Shown here: positions 23,232-33,758 of the stretch, piece after piece
How positions within the stretch are numbered: position 1 is the stretch's first letter
Layout of the letters: the number at the start of each line of letters is the position of its first letter
Origin: Cryptomeria japonica
Lineage: Eukaryota > Streptophyta > Pinopsida > Cupressales > Cupressaceae
Length of the DNA stretch: 64,000 nucleotides
NCBI RefSeq assembly: GCF_030272615.1
Contig: NC_081409.1
Location: forward strand, 647,626,468 to 647,690,467
Direction of reading: 5' to 3'
Translations under genes and position numbers: made by a program
Notes under the pieces: generated by a model
Database searches by the model: none
Seen by the model: only the letters and a program-made list of their open reading frames with translations
Told to the model about the DNA's origin: nothing

Positions 23232-23655
23232 ACATTGAAGGAGAGTACCATCAAGACTTTGCCTGTATAGGGTTTCGACAATGATGGTGTATCGAGCGGT
23301 TTGGAGGATAAAGGTTTTTCATTGGTTATTTGATTGGTTAGGGAGAAGGGTTTGATCACGTAGGTAAGTGAAAAATTCATCGTACCATGGGGATTCGGAA
23401 CCGAGAAGGTGACATATCCTTTCAGTTTCGGGGATATCATACGCGGGGATCCAAAGCTATTCTACCAAGAACTCATAGCATGTCGAATTTTATGGAAGGT
23501 CACGGAGCGATGCAATTGTAGCCATTGCATCGGCATCTCGATTCTGATCTCTAGGTACTTGCTCAAATGTGATAGTTGTAAATGATTCTTTGTAACTATC
23601 TACCATCCTTTTATATGGCATGAGCTTATCATCCTTTGTTTGGTATTCATCAGTG
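23232..23655 (-). pseudogene. Tat gypsy: linker between second RNase H and integrase
   Basis: A degenerate connecting stretch containing readable pieces such as HLLGSESPWYDEFFTYLRD, typical of the region before integrase in this lineage. Stops and frame shifts are frequent. Confidence 0.55.
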
Positions 23656-24164
23656 ACTTATCGGATGACTAGCTGGGAATTTTCATATACGCGTAGCTCT
23701 TTTAGATGCCATTGTATAGCGAATTTGAGTCCTGTGATCAAGGCCTCATATTATGCTATATTATTGGTACATGGGAAAGTGAGCCTGTATGACTTTGGGA
23801 TGTTGTCACCTTGAGGTGTGATAAAAAGAATACCTACCCCCGAGCCATGTCTAGTATATGAGCCATCAAAATATAGCTTCCAAGGTTGTGTACCTGTGAT
23901 CATGAAGATCTCTTCATCTGAAAAATTTGAAACAAGAGGATGGTCACCTATGAGTGGTGCATCAACTAACTGATCAGCAATAACCTGCCCCTTGATAGCC
24001 TTGCGGTCCACATACTCTATATCATAACCCATTTGGCCAAGCGGCTTGTCAATGCTACCTTTCTGAGTAGGTACTAGAGTGGATCTATTTTGGCAATGAG
24101 TTGTACCTTGTGTGTTAACATGTAGTGCCTCAATTTGGTGGCTGCCAAGATAATTACTAGGCAA
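23656..24164 (-). pseudogene. Tat gypsy: second (archaeal-type) RNase H
   Basis: A second RNase H domain lies between the canonical one and integrase: WKLYFDGSYTRHGSGVGILF (first Asp) and NNIAEYEALITGL (Glu). The third acidic site reads VYENSQLVI, with Asn where Asp is usual. The dual RNase H arrangement is a hallmark of the plant Tat lineage. Confidence 0.88.
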
Positions 24165-24268
24165 GCTCGCTCAATAGGCATGTAATTGAATTCATAGTCT
24201 ACTAATGTGTGAGAGATATAGTATACAACACATTGCTTTCCTTTTGCATTGTGTTGTGCCAACAGTAC
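24074..24268 (-). pseudogene. Tat gypsy: canonical RNase H end
   Basis: QHNAKGKQCVVYYISHTLVD followed by EFNYMPIERACLVIILAATK and LRHYMLTHKVQLIAKIDPL is the usual Ty3 RNase H sequence downstream of RT. It is frame-shifted relative to RT and to the second RNase H. Confidence 0.85.
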
Positions 24269-25415
24269 TCATAATATTATATTTGTAGCTGAAATATAGA
24301 GCAATAGAGGTCTACTTGGATCTGGTGGGATCAACAACGGTGTATGCATTAGGTAGTCTTTAAGCATTTGGAATGCTTGTTGGCACTTTATATCCCATTG
24401 AAAGCGGATATTCTTGTGTAACAAATGCGTGAAGGGATGACACTTATCAACCAACTGTCCAATGAATCCCCAAATTAATTGTAGCTGCTCCTGTAGTGTC
24501 CTTAACTGACTGATGTTCTTTGGAGGTGACATGTCCATGATGGCCTTGACTTTTGTAGGATCTACTTCAATGCCTTTTCTTGAGACAATGTATCGTAAGA
24601 GTTTCCCGAAGGTTACTCCAAAGACACATTTCTTTGGATTGAGACGGACATGATATCGCTCTAATCTATCAAAGATTTTACCCAGTATTGCCAGATGACC
24701 CTCTCTTGTTAATGATTTAGCTAGTAAATCATCGACATAATCTTCCATTATGGTGTGCATCATATCGGGAAAGATGGTAGTCATGGCTCTTTGATATGTT
24801 GCCCCCTACATTTTGTAGACCAAATGGCATCACATTCCAACAATTTGTTCCCCATGGACATGTGAAAGCAGTTTTATGTTGATCCTCCGGAGCAATCTTA
24901 ATCTGGTTGTACCTTAAAAAGCCATCCATAAGAGAAAGCATTGCATGACCCGGTGTTAGATTGAAAATCATGTCAATGTTTGGTAAGGGGAAATCATCTT
25001 TAGGGCATCCCTTGTTCAAATCTCTGAAGTCTGTATAGATACGGATGCCCCCATTAGGTTTACCAATAGGTACAATATTGGAGATCCAATCTGCATAATC
25101 GATTGGTCTGATGAAACCAACATCTAAGAGCTTTTTGAGTTCTGCCTTGATAAGAACGACAATCTATGGGTGCATCTTTTTGAGCTTCTGTTTAACAAGT
25201 TTAGCTCCTTCTGCTACAATTAGGTGATGCATGACCAAATCTGGATCTAACCCAAGCATGTCTGCATAAGACCATGTGAAATTGATTTGACGCTTCTGGA
25301 AGAATTCCATAAATTTTGGCTGTTCCTCTAGAGTTAATAAAGATGCCAAATGTATTTGGTGAGGAGTCTCAGGGGTCCCCATATTGAATTTATTTGTTTC
25401 TTCGATTAGGATCAT
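24269..25415 (-). pseudogene. Tat gypsy reverse transcriptase
   Basis: RT in at least three frame segments (25415-25164, 25163-24729, 24784-24269). Motifs: FTWSYADMLGLDPDLVMHHL, GGIRIYTDFRDLNKGCPKDD, DGFLRYNQIKIAPEDQHKTA (motif A region, first Asp kept), NVMPFGLQNVGG, MEDYVDDLLAKS (intact YVDD box) and FGKLLRYIVSRKGIEVDPTK. Stops include one near 25164. Confidence 0.9.
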
Positions 25416-26345
25416 CGATCTCTCCTGATTTGTACTAAAGGGGAGGATGTCAAACCTTTCATCCTCAGGCGCCTCAGAGAGGTTTTCACCTTTGGATACG
25501 CTCTTTGTTTTACTTTTTTAGGATTAAACAGTGCCACCATGTGGTTTTCACTAGAAGATCCATGTTTTATTTTAATATTTTTGTAGCTGAAAGGTTTGGC
25601 ATCTGCCCCAATGTATGTTGCGCTATTAATTTCAATGGCAAACCCGGCTTTATGATCCCCGCTTGGTATGTTATCTCGTAATTCTAAAAAGTATATGAGT
25701 GCCTCATCGTTTTGGAAATGGTCAAGGCATGGGGGATTTGGTTGGTTCCATTCAATGAGTTCGGGATGGATGATAGGCATTACCTCGTCGATTAAGTTGA
25801 GTTCGTAGGAGGCGTTAGTGAGGGTTAATATAGAGGAGTGAAGTTCATCGATGGTACTCTCCCTACCAGATTCTGGTGTAGGATTTGATGTAGGGCCTGT
25901 GGAAGTTGCTTCTTGCTCAGGAACCCAAAATTTTTTAATCCATGCCTCTCCATAAACTGGGATATCCTTACGAGGTGGTGGAGGTGATGTGTCTTCCTCG
26001 TCGAAAGTATTTAGATTCACTGAATCCCATTCCCACTCATGCGAGTCTATTTTTGAATCACTCTCTAACATTCGATTACTGTACCAGGCTGGGATGTCTT
26101 TTGAATCTAATAGTACATTAGTTATTGGCTTATGTACTTTTGAAGGTGGGATTGTTGGTGTTGCTGATGGGGTTATTGGTCCTGTTGATGTTGCTCATGG
26201 GGTTATTGGTCTTGTTGATGTTGTTGGTGGGGTTATTGGCCCTGTTGATACTGTTGGTGGTACTGATAGGGTTGTTGGTGTTGTTAGTGTTCCTGGTTTT
26301 ATTGATAAGGTTGTTGGTGCTGCAGATATAGTCAAGGATTGCATC
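25412..26345 (-). pseudogene. Tat gypsy: Pro/Thr-rich spacer between protease and RT
   Basis: The N-terminal side is a low-complexity stretch of repeated GPITP/TTST words, followed by an acidic linker (DSHEWEWDSVNLNTFDEED) and a folded-looking segment (HFQNDEALIYFLELRDNI; AGFAIEINSATYIGADAKPF) seen in the protease-RT spacer of such elements. One stop lies in the repeat. Confidence 0.75.
26140..26300. repeat. Degenerate minisatellite in the spacer coding region
   Basis: Imperfect tandem units of about 27-33 bp built on GGGGTTATTGGTCCTGTTGA (plus strand). On the coding (minus) strand they give the Pro/Thr repeat; plus-strand Leu/Val-rich frames here are shadows. Confidence 0.75.
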
Positions 26346-27300
26346 CTTGGAGTAACTGGTTGATACACGGGTTTACTGGGATTCCTTTGAATCGAAGCTT
26401 AGGAAGAGATTCTTTTTGAAAACCTACTCCGGTTTTATCTTTTGGTTTCAACTCAGGTTTTAAGGGCTCGTGACATCCTTGTTTGCAATGTCCCAAAGTA
26501 GTGTGGCCATCATATACCATTCTTTGCATTAGGGTGAAGCCTTTGCCATATTTTTTAGTGGGGAGCTTAGCCTTCGGGCTTTCTTTGTTGATAGGGTCTG
26601 TGTAGATCCATTCTGCTAGGTCTTCATCCATGGTTTCCTCTTCTTGACTTCTACCAGGGGTGAATTGTGCCAAAGTGCACGTTCTCTTGGCCAATGGTGT
26701 TTGAAGTAAACCTTGGGGTTTGCCATGAGTTCTAGGGGATGTGAGTAATTGCCCAACACTAAAGAGTTGGCTAAGATTATATTCCTTGGGAGCTTCCTCA
26801 GCCATTTTTATTTTCAATTTCTCCTCCTTTGGTATAGGGTTTGTTAAGTTGGAAAGAGAGGTTGGAACAACATATGATGAGGAAGGGATAGCTTCTCTAT
26901 TGTTAGGTACGGTGATCTCTGGCTGGTGGTTAATATTATTACAATAGGCAAATGGATTTGCATCGTCGAGGATTGTGATTTTTGTACAGTTATGTGGAAA
27001 CTTGATACATTGGTGATAGGTAGATGGGACTGCTTGCATGGCATGTATCCAAGGTCTTCCTAACAAGAGATTATATGGCAAAAGAAGGTCTAGAACTTGG
27101 CAAACTATGTGTTTCACCACTGGCCCCATTCTGATAGGTAATACAACAGTTCCTTTGAAAGAATGCTCTGCATCATCATAGGCTTTAATGGTTATCTTTT
27201 TGTTGGCATCCACCAATTCTGTTGCATACCCCAATGCTGTGACCAACTGCAAGGTGCATATATTCAAGTTGGCTCCATTGTCAATCAAGACTCACTTGAT
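26332..27300 (-). pseudogene. Tat gypsy protease region
   Basis: A retropepsin-like domain: VLIDNGANLNICTLQLVTAL (active-site D-N-G in place of D-T/S-G), then VVLPIRMGPVVKHIVCQVLD and YNLLLGRPWIHAMQAVPST, the flap and the LLGRPW motif. A downstream G-patch-like stretch (YGKGFTLMQRMVYDGHTTLG) follows. A stop lies just upstream (about 27292), so it is not in frame with gag. Confidence 0.85.
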
Positions 27301-27351
27301 TCTATGTTGGTTTACAAATCCTTCAATATGGAGGGAGGCATTATGTGGTTG

Positions 27352-28467
27352 TTAGAAGGAAGCGTGGTCACTTTCAGTAAAAGCGAGACATGGTGATGAC
27401 TTCAAATTACCAACCATGGCTTGAAATTGATCTATGTTGAGGATGGCGGGGACTGACGCTTCTTGGAGAGCTTGATCCAAGATTGTTTTATGTGAGGGGG
27501 ATAAGCGCAAAAGCTCTAATATGGATATGAGGGCTGGCGTCTTATCTAATTGCTGTACAGGATTATATTGCTTGGGGAGGGGTGTCGTTCCTTGTGGTGC
27601 TGCTCGAATAGTAATCTTGCTACGATGCATAACAACGTTGCATGTAGGATTTGGATCTTTGATGGTAAGAGTTGAAACTTGTTCATCAACATCATAAAGT
27701 TGATTCACAGTATAATTATATGCAGCTTGTGTATAATTTGTTGTAGTATCTGTGTTTCTCCCTGAGGTGGAAGGACCCCTTTGATCATGTGATGGAAGTG
27801 GATTCTTGAACATTAAATGATCATCATTGGATGTTTTAGCGTCATGTTCTTCTATTTCAATTTCTCCTCTATCAATAAGATCTTGAACAAGATCTTTCAG
27901 TCGATGGCAATTGCTCGTTTTATGTCCTCTTCCTTGGTGAAATTCACAATGTTCATTATCTCTCCACCATGGAGGCTTGACCTGAGGCTCATAGTTGGAT
28001 GTTTTTGGTAAGGTCACAAGATTAGAGGATACCAATTGACACAATATTGTTTTGATGGGTTCCCCTAAGGGTGTGTATGTGCATTTTGGCTTGCAGTTTT
28101 GTTGCCTTTGTTTTGGTTCCTCTTGTGGTGCATTGTGACCTTGATTTTGTGGATTAGTGATGTTGTTTTTAGGAGGGGGATTTTGTCCTGCAAACCTGAC
28201 CACGGGTTGTGCAATTTTTATTGTTCGTGCATCCACTATCCTGTCATTGACAACATGCTTGTTCTTGTTCCAAAAATTTGGTTTGTCACTATTATAACAT
28301 TGATGAGGACCATCTTTGGGTTCGTTGTAGATTTTGATAAGTCCCTTTTTGATGGGGTCTCTTTCACATTTTAGTCCTCGAGTGATCATCTCTTCAAAGG
28401 ATTTTGTACCCTTCATGTCTAAATGAAATTCCATTACATCATTTAAGTTGGAAATGAAAATTTCCAC
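27352..28467 (-). pseudogene. Tat gypsy gag, C-terminal part with zinc knuckle-like motif
   Basis: A 371-codon open stretch. It contains KSFEEMITRGLKCERDPIKK, an Asn/Pro/Gln-rich linker, and PWWRDNEHCEFHQGRGHKTS followed by NCHRLKDLVQDLIDRGEIEI, the C-x2-H-type knuckle of Tat gags. A stop near 28510 separates it from the N-terminal part. Confidence 0.88.
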
Positions 28468-28948
28468 TAGTTCTTGCTCATGTAGATGAAGGGATCGTCT
28501 TCTAGACAGTTACCTCCACCATTGTAGGAAAGTTGAGAACAACTCCCCTAGTTTTAGTTTGGTGTTGCATAAATCTTCCATGGTGACATCATGTTCTACG
28601 TTATGTGCATAATGAGCGATGAACCTTTGGACTAGTTCCTCAAATGTTCTAATGCCACCTAGTAATCATGAAAACTATTGTATGGTTGTGCCTCCTAAAC
28701 TTTGGGGAAAGAGGCGCATTAGATATGTGTCCTCATAGGCCACCTCTAAACAAGCTAAGTGAAATTCTTTTACATGATCCCTAGGATCTCCTTCGCTCCT
28801 ATACTTTTCAAATTTGGGTGTTTCGAACCCTTGCAGAAAAGGTGGCATAAGCATGTTCCTATCAAAAGGATAGGGACAAATATCGTTAAGATAAAATCGA
28901 GTATTCTTCACACCAATATTGAGTTGTTGAGCAAGATTTTCTACTTCT
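28468..28948 (-). pseudogene. Tat gypsy gag, middle part
   Basis: LNDICPYPFDRNMLMPPFLQ, FEKYRSEGDPRDHVKEFHLA and YLMRLFPQSLGGTTIQ are the retrotransposon gag core. Further minus-strand pieces (TFEELVQRFIAHYAHNVE; TKLKLGELFSTFLQWWR) reach the C-terminal part with stops between. The frame ends at the copia insertion (28948) in ENLAQQLNIGVK and resumes at 34462. Confidence 0.88.
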
Positions 28949-29639
28949 TGTTAATGCATGATAGCTTCAATAAGATAAATGACTGAATGAGAGATAAATG
29001 AAGTCTTTCATTCAATCATTTATCCTATCGATAAACTATTAGGAAAAACTTCAAGCTATTATATCGTTTGATGATCATTCTTCCTTTGGATATGTTCAAT
29101 CTACTCATAGCATAGTATACCGATTAATATCGGTTTATGTATTGACAATAAACTAATAAATGATTATCGGGATTAATCGATTGGTTATCGAAGCATACAC
29201 CACTTGGTATTACTTAAGCGATCACCAAATAGTATTGGTTAAATCAAATTACGTAGACACCGATTGGTGCTAAAGAATAAGTTACGTAGACACCGATTGG
29301 TGTTAAAGAATAAGTTACGTAGACCCTAGTTTGTATCGGGCTGTTGATTAATGTGTGCACCGATTGGTAATTATAAGGCAAAGGGTGCGATCAAATAATG
29401 TCATGATCGGTCATGTCTAAAAGACATGACCGGTCAAGGCATTGCTTGATCCTCCCCTCTTGCATATATATATATCAATCGATATTTGTGAGAAGTATAT
29501 AGAAATCAATAAATGCTCCTCTCACCTGCCATATAAAGAAGATAATCAGATTTATCATATAAGTAGACAATACATAGATCAAGAAAATATAAGTAGAATA
29601 TATCTTGCATATTGAATTGAGAATGGAACATCATTTACA
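28949..29639 (+). repeat. 5' LTR of the chimeric copia element
   Basis: It starts TGTTAATGCATGATAGC and ends CATCATTTACA. It contains several short repeats of the form TACGTAGACACCGATTGGTG (29253-29335) and a short (AT)n run at 29465-29477. It matches 33759-34461 nearly base for base, with scattered substitutions. Confidence 0.92.
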
Positions 29640-29657
29640 TGGTACGAGAGCCAGGTT
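29640..29657 (+). other. Primer binding site of the chimeric copia element
   Basis: TGGTACGAGAGCCAGGTT directly follows the LTR end. It resembles the common TGGTATCAGAGC initiator Met-tRNA site with two changed bases. Confidence 0.8.
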
Positions 29658-30400
29658 AAATCGAACTTGAGGGTGTTCAATTTTGTGGAAAATTCAAACA
29701 AGCATATATTCAACATCAAAATTCTTCTAATGGGTAGCGCCATCAGATTTAAAGATCCTATTAGATTTGTTGAAGTAATCAGAAAACTCCTCGTCTAGGT
29801 GGGAACTTCTTTGAGCGTGGTGATTTGGATATCCCGATTGCCTATTCTAATGCAATTTGGATATTAAGGGAGATCGATTCTACTCTTAGGGAATCAATTG
29901 CAGTTTGCACATTAAGAGCCAAGTTCTTTGTGGAATCACCAGGGAGCGATTCTATGTGAATTGAATAAAGCAATAAGGAAGGTTGCAAGTCAAAGTTTGA
30001 TGGCCGATATGTGTCTCTAACTATCCATAAGATCACAAGAGTAATCAGTGCACTCTAGATGAACACTTGTTTGTAGTGCCTTGTTATCATCAGACAACAA
30101 CGACTATATGATCAATTATCGGGCATTCCTACCATGAGACAAGATTATCTTGTCAAGTGCCTTTCTATATGAGGATGGGTTCGAACATGTTGCATGAAGA
30201 GGTCTATCACATTCATAGAGTAATGAAACATACGTTGATGGATATTATCGTAGGCTGTGTGAGTATCATCTCCTTCTAGTTGTCAATGGAGTTGAAACCC
30301 TTGTGATACGATCTGGAATTTTTTTTTCTCAAAGTTTTGCAGAGGCGATGACATAGTACACACACCCGGTGAACATAGTTACAAATACAATTGTGCTACA
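29658..30400. other. Interior of the chimeric copia element, unrecognised
   Basis: About 0.74 kb after the primer site. Short open pieces (DIPIAYSNAIWILREIDSTL and RKVASQSLMADMCL) are not like copia gag, and I cannot assign them. It could be further captured sequence. Confidence 0.4.
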
Positions 30401-30403
30401 AAG

Positions 30404-30986
30404 ATGATAGAGTATGTAGCGTCAAAATGCGGGAGAGATGATCTTCCATGTTCCAAGCAGACACTGCAAAGCAATGCAATTTGGAAGAGCAACAACCAAA
30501 TCAGAAATTATGATCTTCTAAACAAGCTTCTAATTGTTGTAGTCGGTGGCGATGCTCCTAGTCGGTTGGAAAAGAAGGCAGGACATGTTATATTGGCAGT
30601 AATGAGTTTATTAGATTGCAGAGCTTGGGTTGGATCAGTCTATTTAATAGATAATGCATTGACAACCTTAGATGTTGTAAGGTGTATTGAAGACGATGCT
30701 ATTATAAAAGTTGTAGGAATTTTTGCTGGAGGAATGCGATGGAGGAAAACAGTTGATAAATACTCCAAACAAATATGAAGATGGAGAGACTTCTCTTCAT
30801 CTTGTTTTCTTGGTAGGGTCACGCAAATACGTTTCATTTGCTTTTGAGAAGGGAGCTGAAGTAGACATTCAAGATGACCGGAAACAGACACGTTTGGATG
30901 ATGCAATTACATGTAGACAAGAAGCAGTCACAAATGTCTTTATGAAACTAGAGCAAATTGTCGAAGTAATTAAAAAAATAAAATAA
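30404..30986 (+). pseudogene. Captured host-gene fragment: ankyrin-repeat protein-like
   Basis: Two overlapping frames. The second (30723-30986) reads INTPNKYEDGETSLHLVFLV, GSRKYVSFAFEKGAEVDIQD and DRKQTRLDDAITCRQEAV. The DGETxLHL...G...EKGAEVDIQD...TxLDDAI layout is an ankyrin repeat with a few consensus residues replaced. The first frame (30404-30775; KLLIVVVGGDAPSRLEKK, SLLDCRAWVGSVYLIDNAL) has no family I can name and may be part of the same gene. Neither belongs to copia. The direction is that of the element. An (AAAAT)n-like run follows at 30970-31000. Confidence 0.5.
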
Positions 30987-31000
30987 AATAAAATAAAAAA

Positions 31001-31590
31001 TGATCAACAACGAAAGTTCAAAGGAGGCAGCAAGATCTCGATTTGACATAAATCTGATGGATTGACTATGTATTGAACCACTTAGCAAGTTTTTGTGATT
31101 GGTAGTTCCATCTATTGAATTGGGCATTAAGGTTTATCTTTAATGTTGTTTGGCGCTAGCGCCACAACATTGGAAACAATACTCATATATTTGTTAGTCA
31201 GAGAGCGACATGAGAAGCGATGGTCTTACTGTAGACAAAATCAATTCGATGCTCTGTTTCCATAGCATGTACAGATTTGCAGAGAAGGGTCTTCATCTAA
31301 ATGCATGGCTGGGAAGATTATTGAGGAAGATTGATGCCACATTGATACTACTGAGTGTCCTGTGCGTGGCATATGGGCTCAACATCTCATAGATCCTGGT
31401 TATGTCAGATGAACACAAGAAGTAAAAGTATGTGTATCAAAGAGCAACCATCAAATGAGATCTAAATCTTCAAGTGCAAAGAATCAGGAATAAAAAATTG
31501 TTGGATTGCGAGGAAGAATAATAAACAAAGAGATAAGTAATCCATGTTTGATTAATGGTCATGAATTTCATATGTAGTTAATAATTCATG
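31001..31590 (+). other. Interior of the chimeric copia element, unidentified coding-like piece
   Basis: It contains a 60-codon open frame at 31210-31392 (DGLTVDKINSMLCFHSMYRF and ATLILLSVLCVAYGLNIS) that I cannot place, flanked by stop-rich sequence. It may be another captured exon or intron sequence. Confidence 0.35.
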
Positions 31591-31591
31591 C

Positions 31592-32005
31592 AATTACATT
31601 ATGCGTGTTATTTGTGAATCAACATTGTCAGTAGGTGTCCGCACACGACAAGCCTCATTTGAATATCTTGTTTCAATTTCTTCAACGTACTATGAGAAAC
31701 TTGCCCCTTACATGCAGGACATCTTTAGAATCACAACAAAAGCAGTTAAAAGTGATGAAGAGCTTGTTGCTCTTTAGGCTAAAGAGTTTTGAAGTACTAT
31801 TTGTGATGAAGAGTTCAGGAAGAATATGAAGGGGACTTTAGTGGAGATTCTGAGATTTTGCATTTCCATTCTATAAACAAGTATTTGCTTGCAGAAGTGC
31901 AACAGTCCATGAAGAAGCAATGTTGACCATAGGGGCCCTTGCTTATGCTACTGGTAGTGAATTTACTAAGTACATGCCAGAGTTCTATAAGTCATGTTTT
32001 GCAGG
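31592..32005 (+). pseudogene. KPNB1-like: Captured host-gene fragment: importin subunit beta-1-like (two pieces)
   Basis: The first piece (31592 to about 31890) reads NYIMRVICEST, RQASFEYLVSISSTYYEKLA, PYMQDIFRITTKAVKSDEEL, VAL-stop-AKEF-stop-STICDEE, then after a frameshift EEYEGDFSGDSE. This follows importin beta HEAT repeats; the two stops replace expected Gln and Trp codons. It is joined directly to a second piece (about 31890-32005): CRSATVHEEAMLTIGALAYA, TGSEFTKYMPEFYK, which belongs several hundred residues further along importin beta. Importin beta carries nuclear-import cargo; this copy is a non-functional relic inside a retrotransposon. The identification rests on my recall of the conserved family sequence. 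Confidence 0.82.
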
Positions 32006-32624
32006 TGATCTTTCGAGATAAATAAAGAATAGACCAAGAAGCATAAGAGATTTCATTCAAGGGAGAAAGAACTCGATGCTTGCAGTCATAGGACTAAGTT
32101 GATGGCGGTAAGTATTTATCAAAGAAGAAGAATCCTTACAGTTTGTCCTTTCCTTCTGGTTCTTCGAAGAGGAGGTCAGACGGTCGATATCAGATTCAGA
32201 GGGAGTCTAACATTTTATTAGAAGCAACCTTAGACAAGGAGGTCAGAAGGTTGATATCAGTTTCAGAGGGAGCCACACCATCATAAAGATATGCTTAATG
32301 CATTCTTCTCGGTGAGAGAGAAGTTTGAGGAGCAAGCCCTTGTTAATACACTCTTCTCTGTGAGGGAGAAGTTTGAGGTGAAGGCCCTTGTTCCACCCTC
32401 TGGGAGTAGTCATTGTGAACGTCATGATGAAAACATCACGTTGAGCAACTCCGTGATGGGCACTTGTGTTCATATGCATTCTCATACATGGGAGTAGCCA
32501 TGATGGATGTCATCATGTTGAGTACCATGATGAATTGTGTTCCATCCTCTAGGAGTAGCCATCATGGATGTCATTTCATGACTATATTATTAACAAGGAT
32601 TCCTCCCTAGCTAAGAGGGAGTGT
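32006..32624 (+). other. Interior of the chimeric copia element with short duplications
   Basis: Non-coding. It holds repeated words: CTCGGTGAGAGAGAAGTTTG (32310) and CTCTGTGAGGGAGAAGTTTG (32353) about 43 bp apart; GGTCAGACGGTCGATATCAG (32173) and GGTCAGAAGGTTGATATCAG (32240); and GGAGTAGCCATGATGGATGT-type copies (32491, 32552). It ends in the purine tract AGCTAAGAGGGAG at 32612-32624, the same tract that precedes the true 3' LTR. Confidence 0.55.
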
Positions 32625-32950
32625 TGATATTGTAGTGGCCACCCTTGTGAAGAGACATATGGTGTCATTGAGGACCGACCCCTTGTGAAAGCTTTTCTCC
32701 CTCATATATATAGAAGATACAAACTCATTCTCTAATCCATTCAACTTATGTGAAGAGCAGTTTATATATTAGCTAGAGCAGATCGATCCTGTGAAGAAGA
32801 CCAATTAGATTTGTTCTTGTGAAATTTGCTTCAAGGAGTGAAGCAACATATATTGGGTCTGTATCTTGCATTATTGCTAGACATATTTGATATATAAAGA
32901 AGACATTTTATGCTGGGTTTTTCCCCCTCGAGTAGGAGGTTTTTCCCTTG
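32625..32950 (+). repeat. Internal LTR-like block
   Basis: It starts TGTTGATATTGTAGTGG right after a polypurine tract, has TATA-like sequence (CTCATATATATAGAAG) and ends in the GGTTTTTCCC-rich stretch seen near the ends of copia LTRs. It runs straight into a copia RNase H tail at about 32955. This looks like the 3' LTR of another copia element joined into this one by recombination or template switching. Confidence 0.6.
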
Positions 32951-32954
32951 GAGA

Positions 32955-33042
32955 TCAAACTGCAGATATTCTGACCAAACCTCTTTCCAGAGTGAAGGTT
33001 GATCACTTCAGAAAAGGTTTAGGTATGATAGAAAGGTAATTT
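32955..33042 (+). pseudogene. Copia RNase H C-terminal tail
   Basis: GDQTADILTKPLSRVKVDHF followed by RKGLGMIER and a stop. This is the conserved end of copia pol, and the only retrotransposon coding sequence left inside the chimeric element. Confidence 0.88.
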
Positions 33043-33319
33043 GCTTTTTAATTTGTATTTGCATATCAATAAGATGTTTAATGTGTAAACTTATTTGTCA
33101 TAAAAGGACATTTTGGATTTTATCCCCTGGGTTCATATCTAAGAGGTGACCATCTCTCAAGATAATGAACACTTTTATGTAGACATTATAAGGTGACGAT
33201 CTTATAATGTCCAAACCAGTTATCATGTTGGATCTCTGGTGTGTCATGGATGTACCATGATTGTGTTGTGGTAAAACATTTGTATAAGGTGTTTTGTGCT
33301 CATACCACAACTTGGATAA

Positions 33320-33667
33320 GATGGGAATTTAAATCTTTCTCATATGATTATCCTTAAGTATTGTGTGTTTAGGTAATACTGATATCACATGCTTAGGTGA
33401 TATCCTATCATCACAAGATTGACGTGAAAGACATTTGTATCACGTGTTTAGGTCATACTTCATATCATGTGATTAAGTGATATGATTTTCTACGATGAGA
33501 ATTTAAATCTTTCTCATATGATTATCCTTGAGTATTGCGTGTTTAGGCAATACTGATATCACATGCTTAGGTGATATCATTTCATCACAAGATTGATGTG
33601 ATGGACATTTGTATCACATGTTTAGGTGACACTTCATATCATGTGATTAGGTGATATGATTTTCTCA
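33320..33667 (+). repeat. Two-copy tandem repeat, 174-bp period
   Basis: Copy 1 starts GATGGGAATTTAAATC at 33320 and copy 2 starts GATGAGAATTTAAATC at 33494. Each contains several GTGATAT/TAGGTGATAT words. It lies between the pol stop and the 3' LTR. Confidence 0.88.
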
Positions 33668-33746
33668 GAGAGTGAGATTGTGTAAAGAATACTAATCATC
33701 ATTTGAATTGTGATGCTTGATATATTGTTGGCATTTATCTTACCTA

Positions 33747-33758
33747 GCTAAGAGGGAG
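33747..33758 (+). other. Polypurine tract of the chimeric copia element
   Basis: AGCTAAGAGGGAG immediately precedes the 3' LTR TGTTAATGC and repeats the tract at 32612-32624. Confidence 0.75.

Noticed and set aside
25989-26363. Plus-strand Val/Leu/Gly-rich frames resembling membrane segments
   Set aside because: They are antisense shadows of the Pro/Thr-rich minisatellite in the Tat spacer, which reads sensibly on the minus strand.
31210-31392. Possible similarity to the C-terminus of APC2 (cullin-type) in a captured fragment
   Set aside because: Only a few residues (TVDKINSML) agree and the rest diverges; too weak to name.
33320-33667. Repeat array as a CRISPR
   Set aside because: Two long tandem copies without short repeats and unique spacers, inside a plant retrotransposon.
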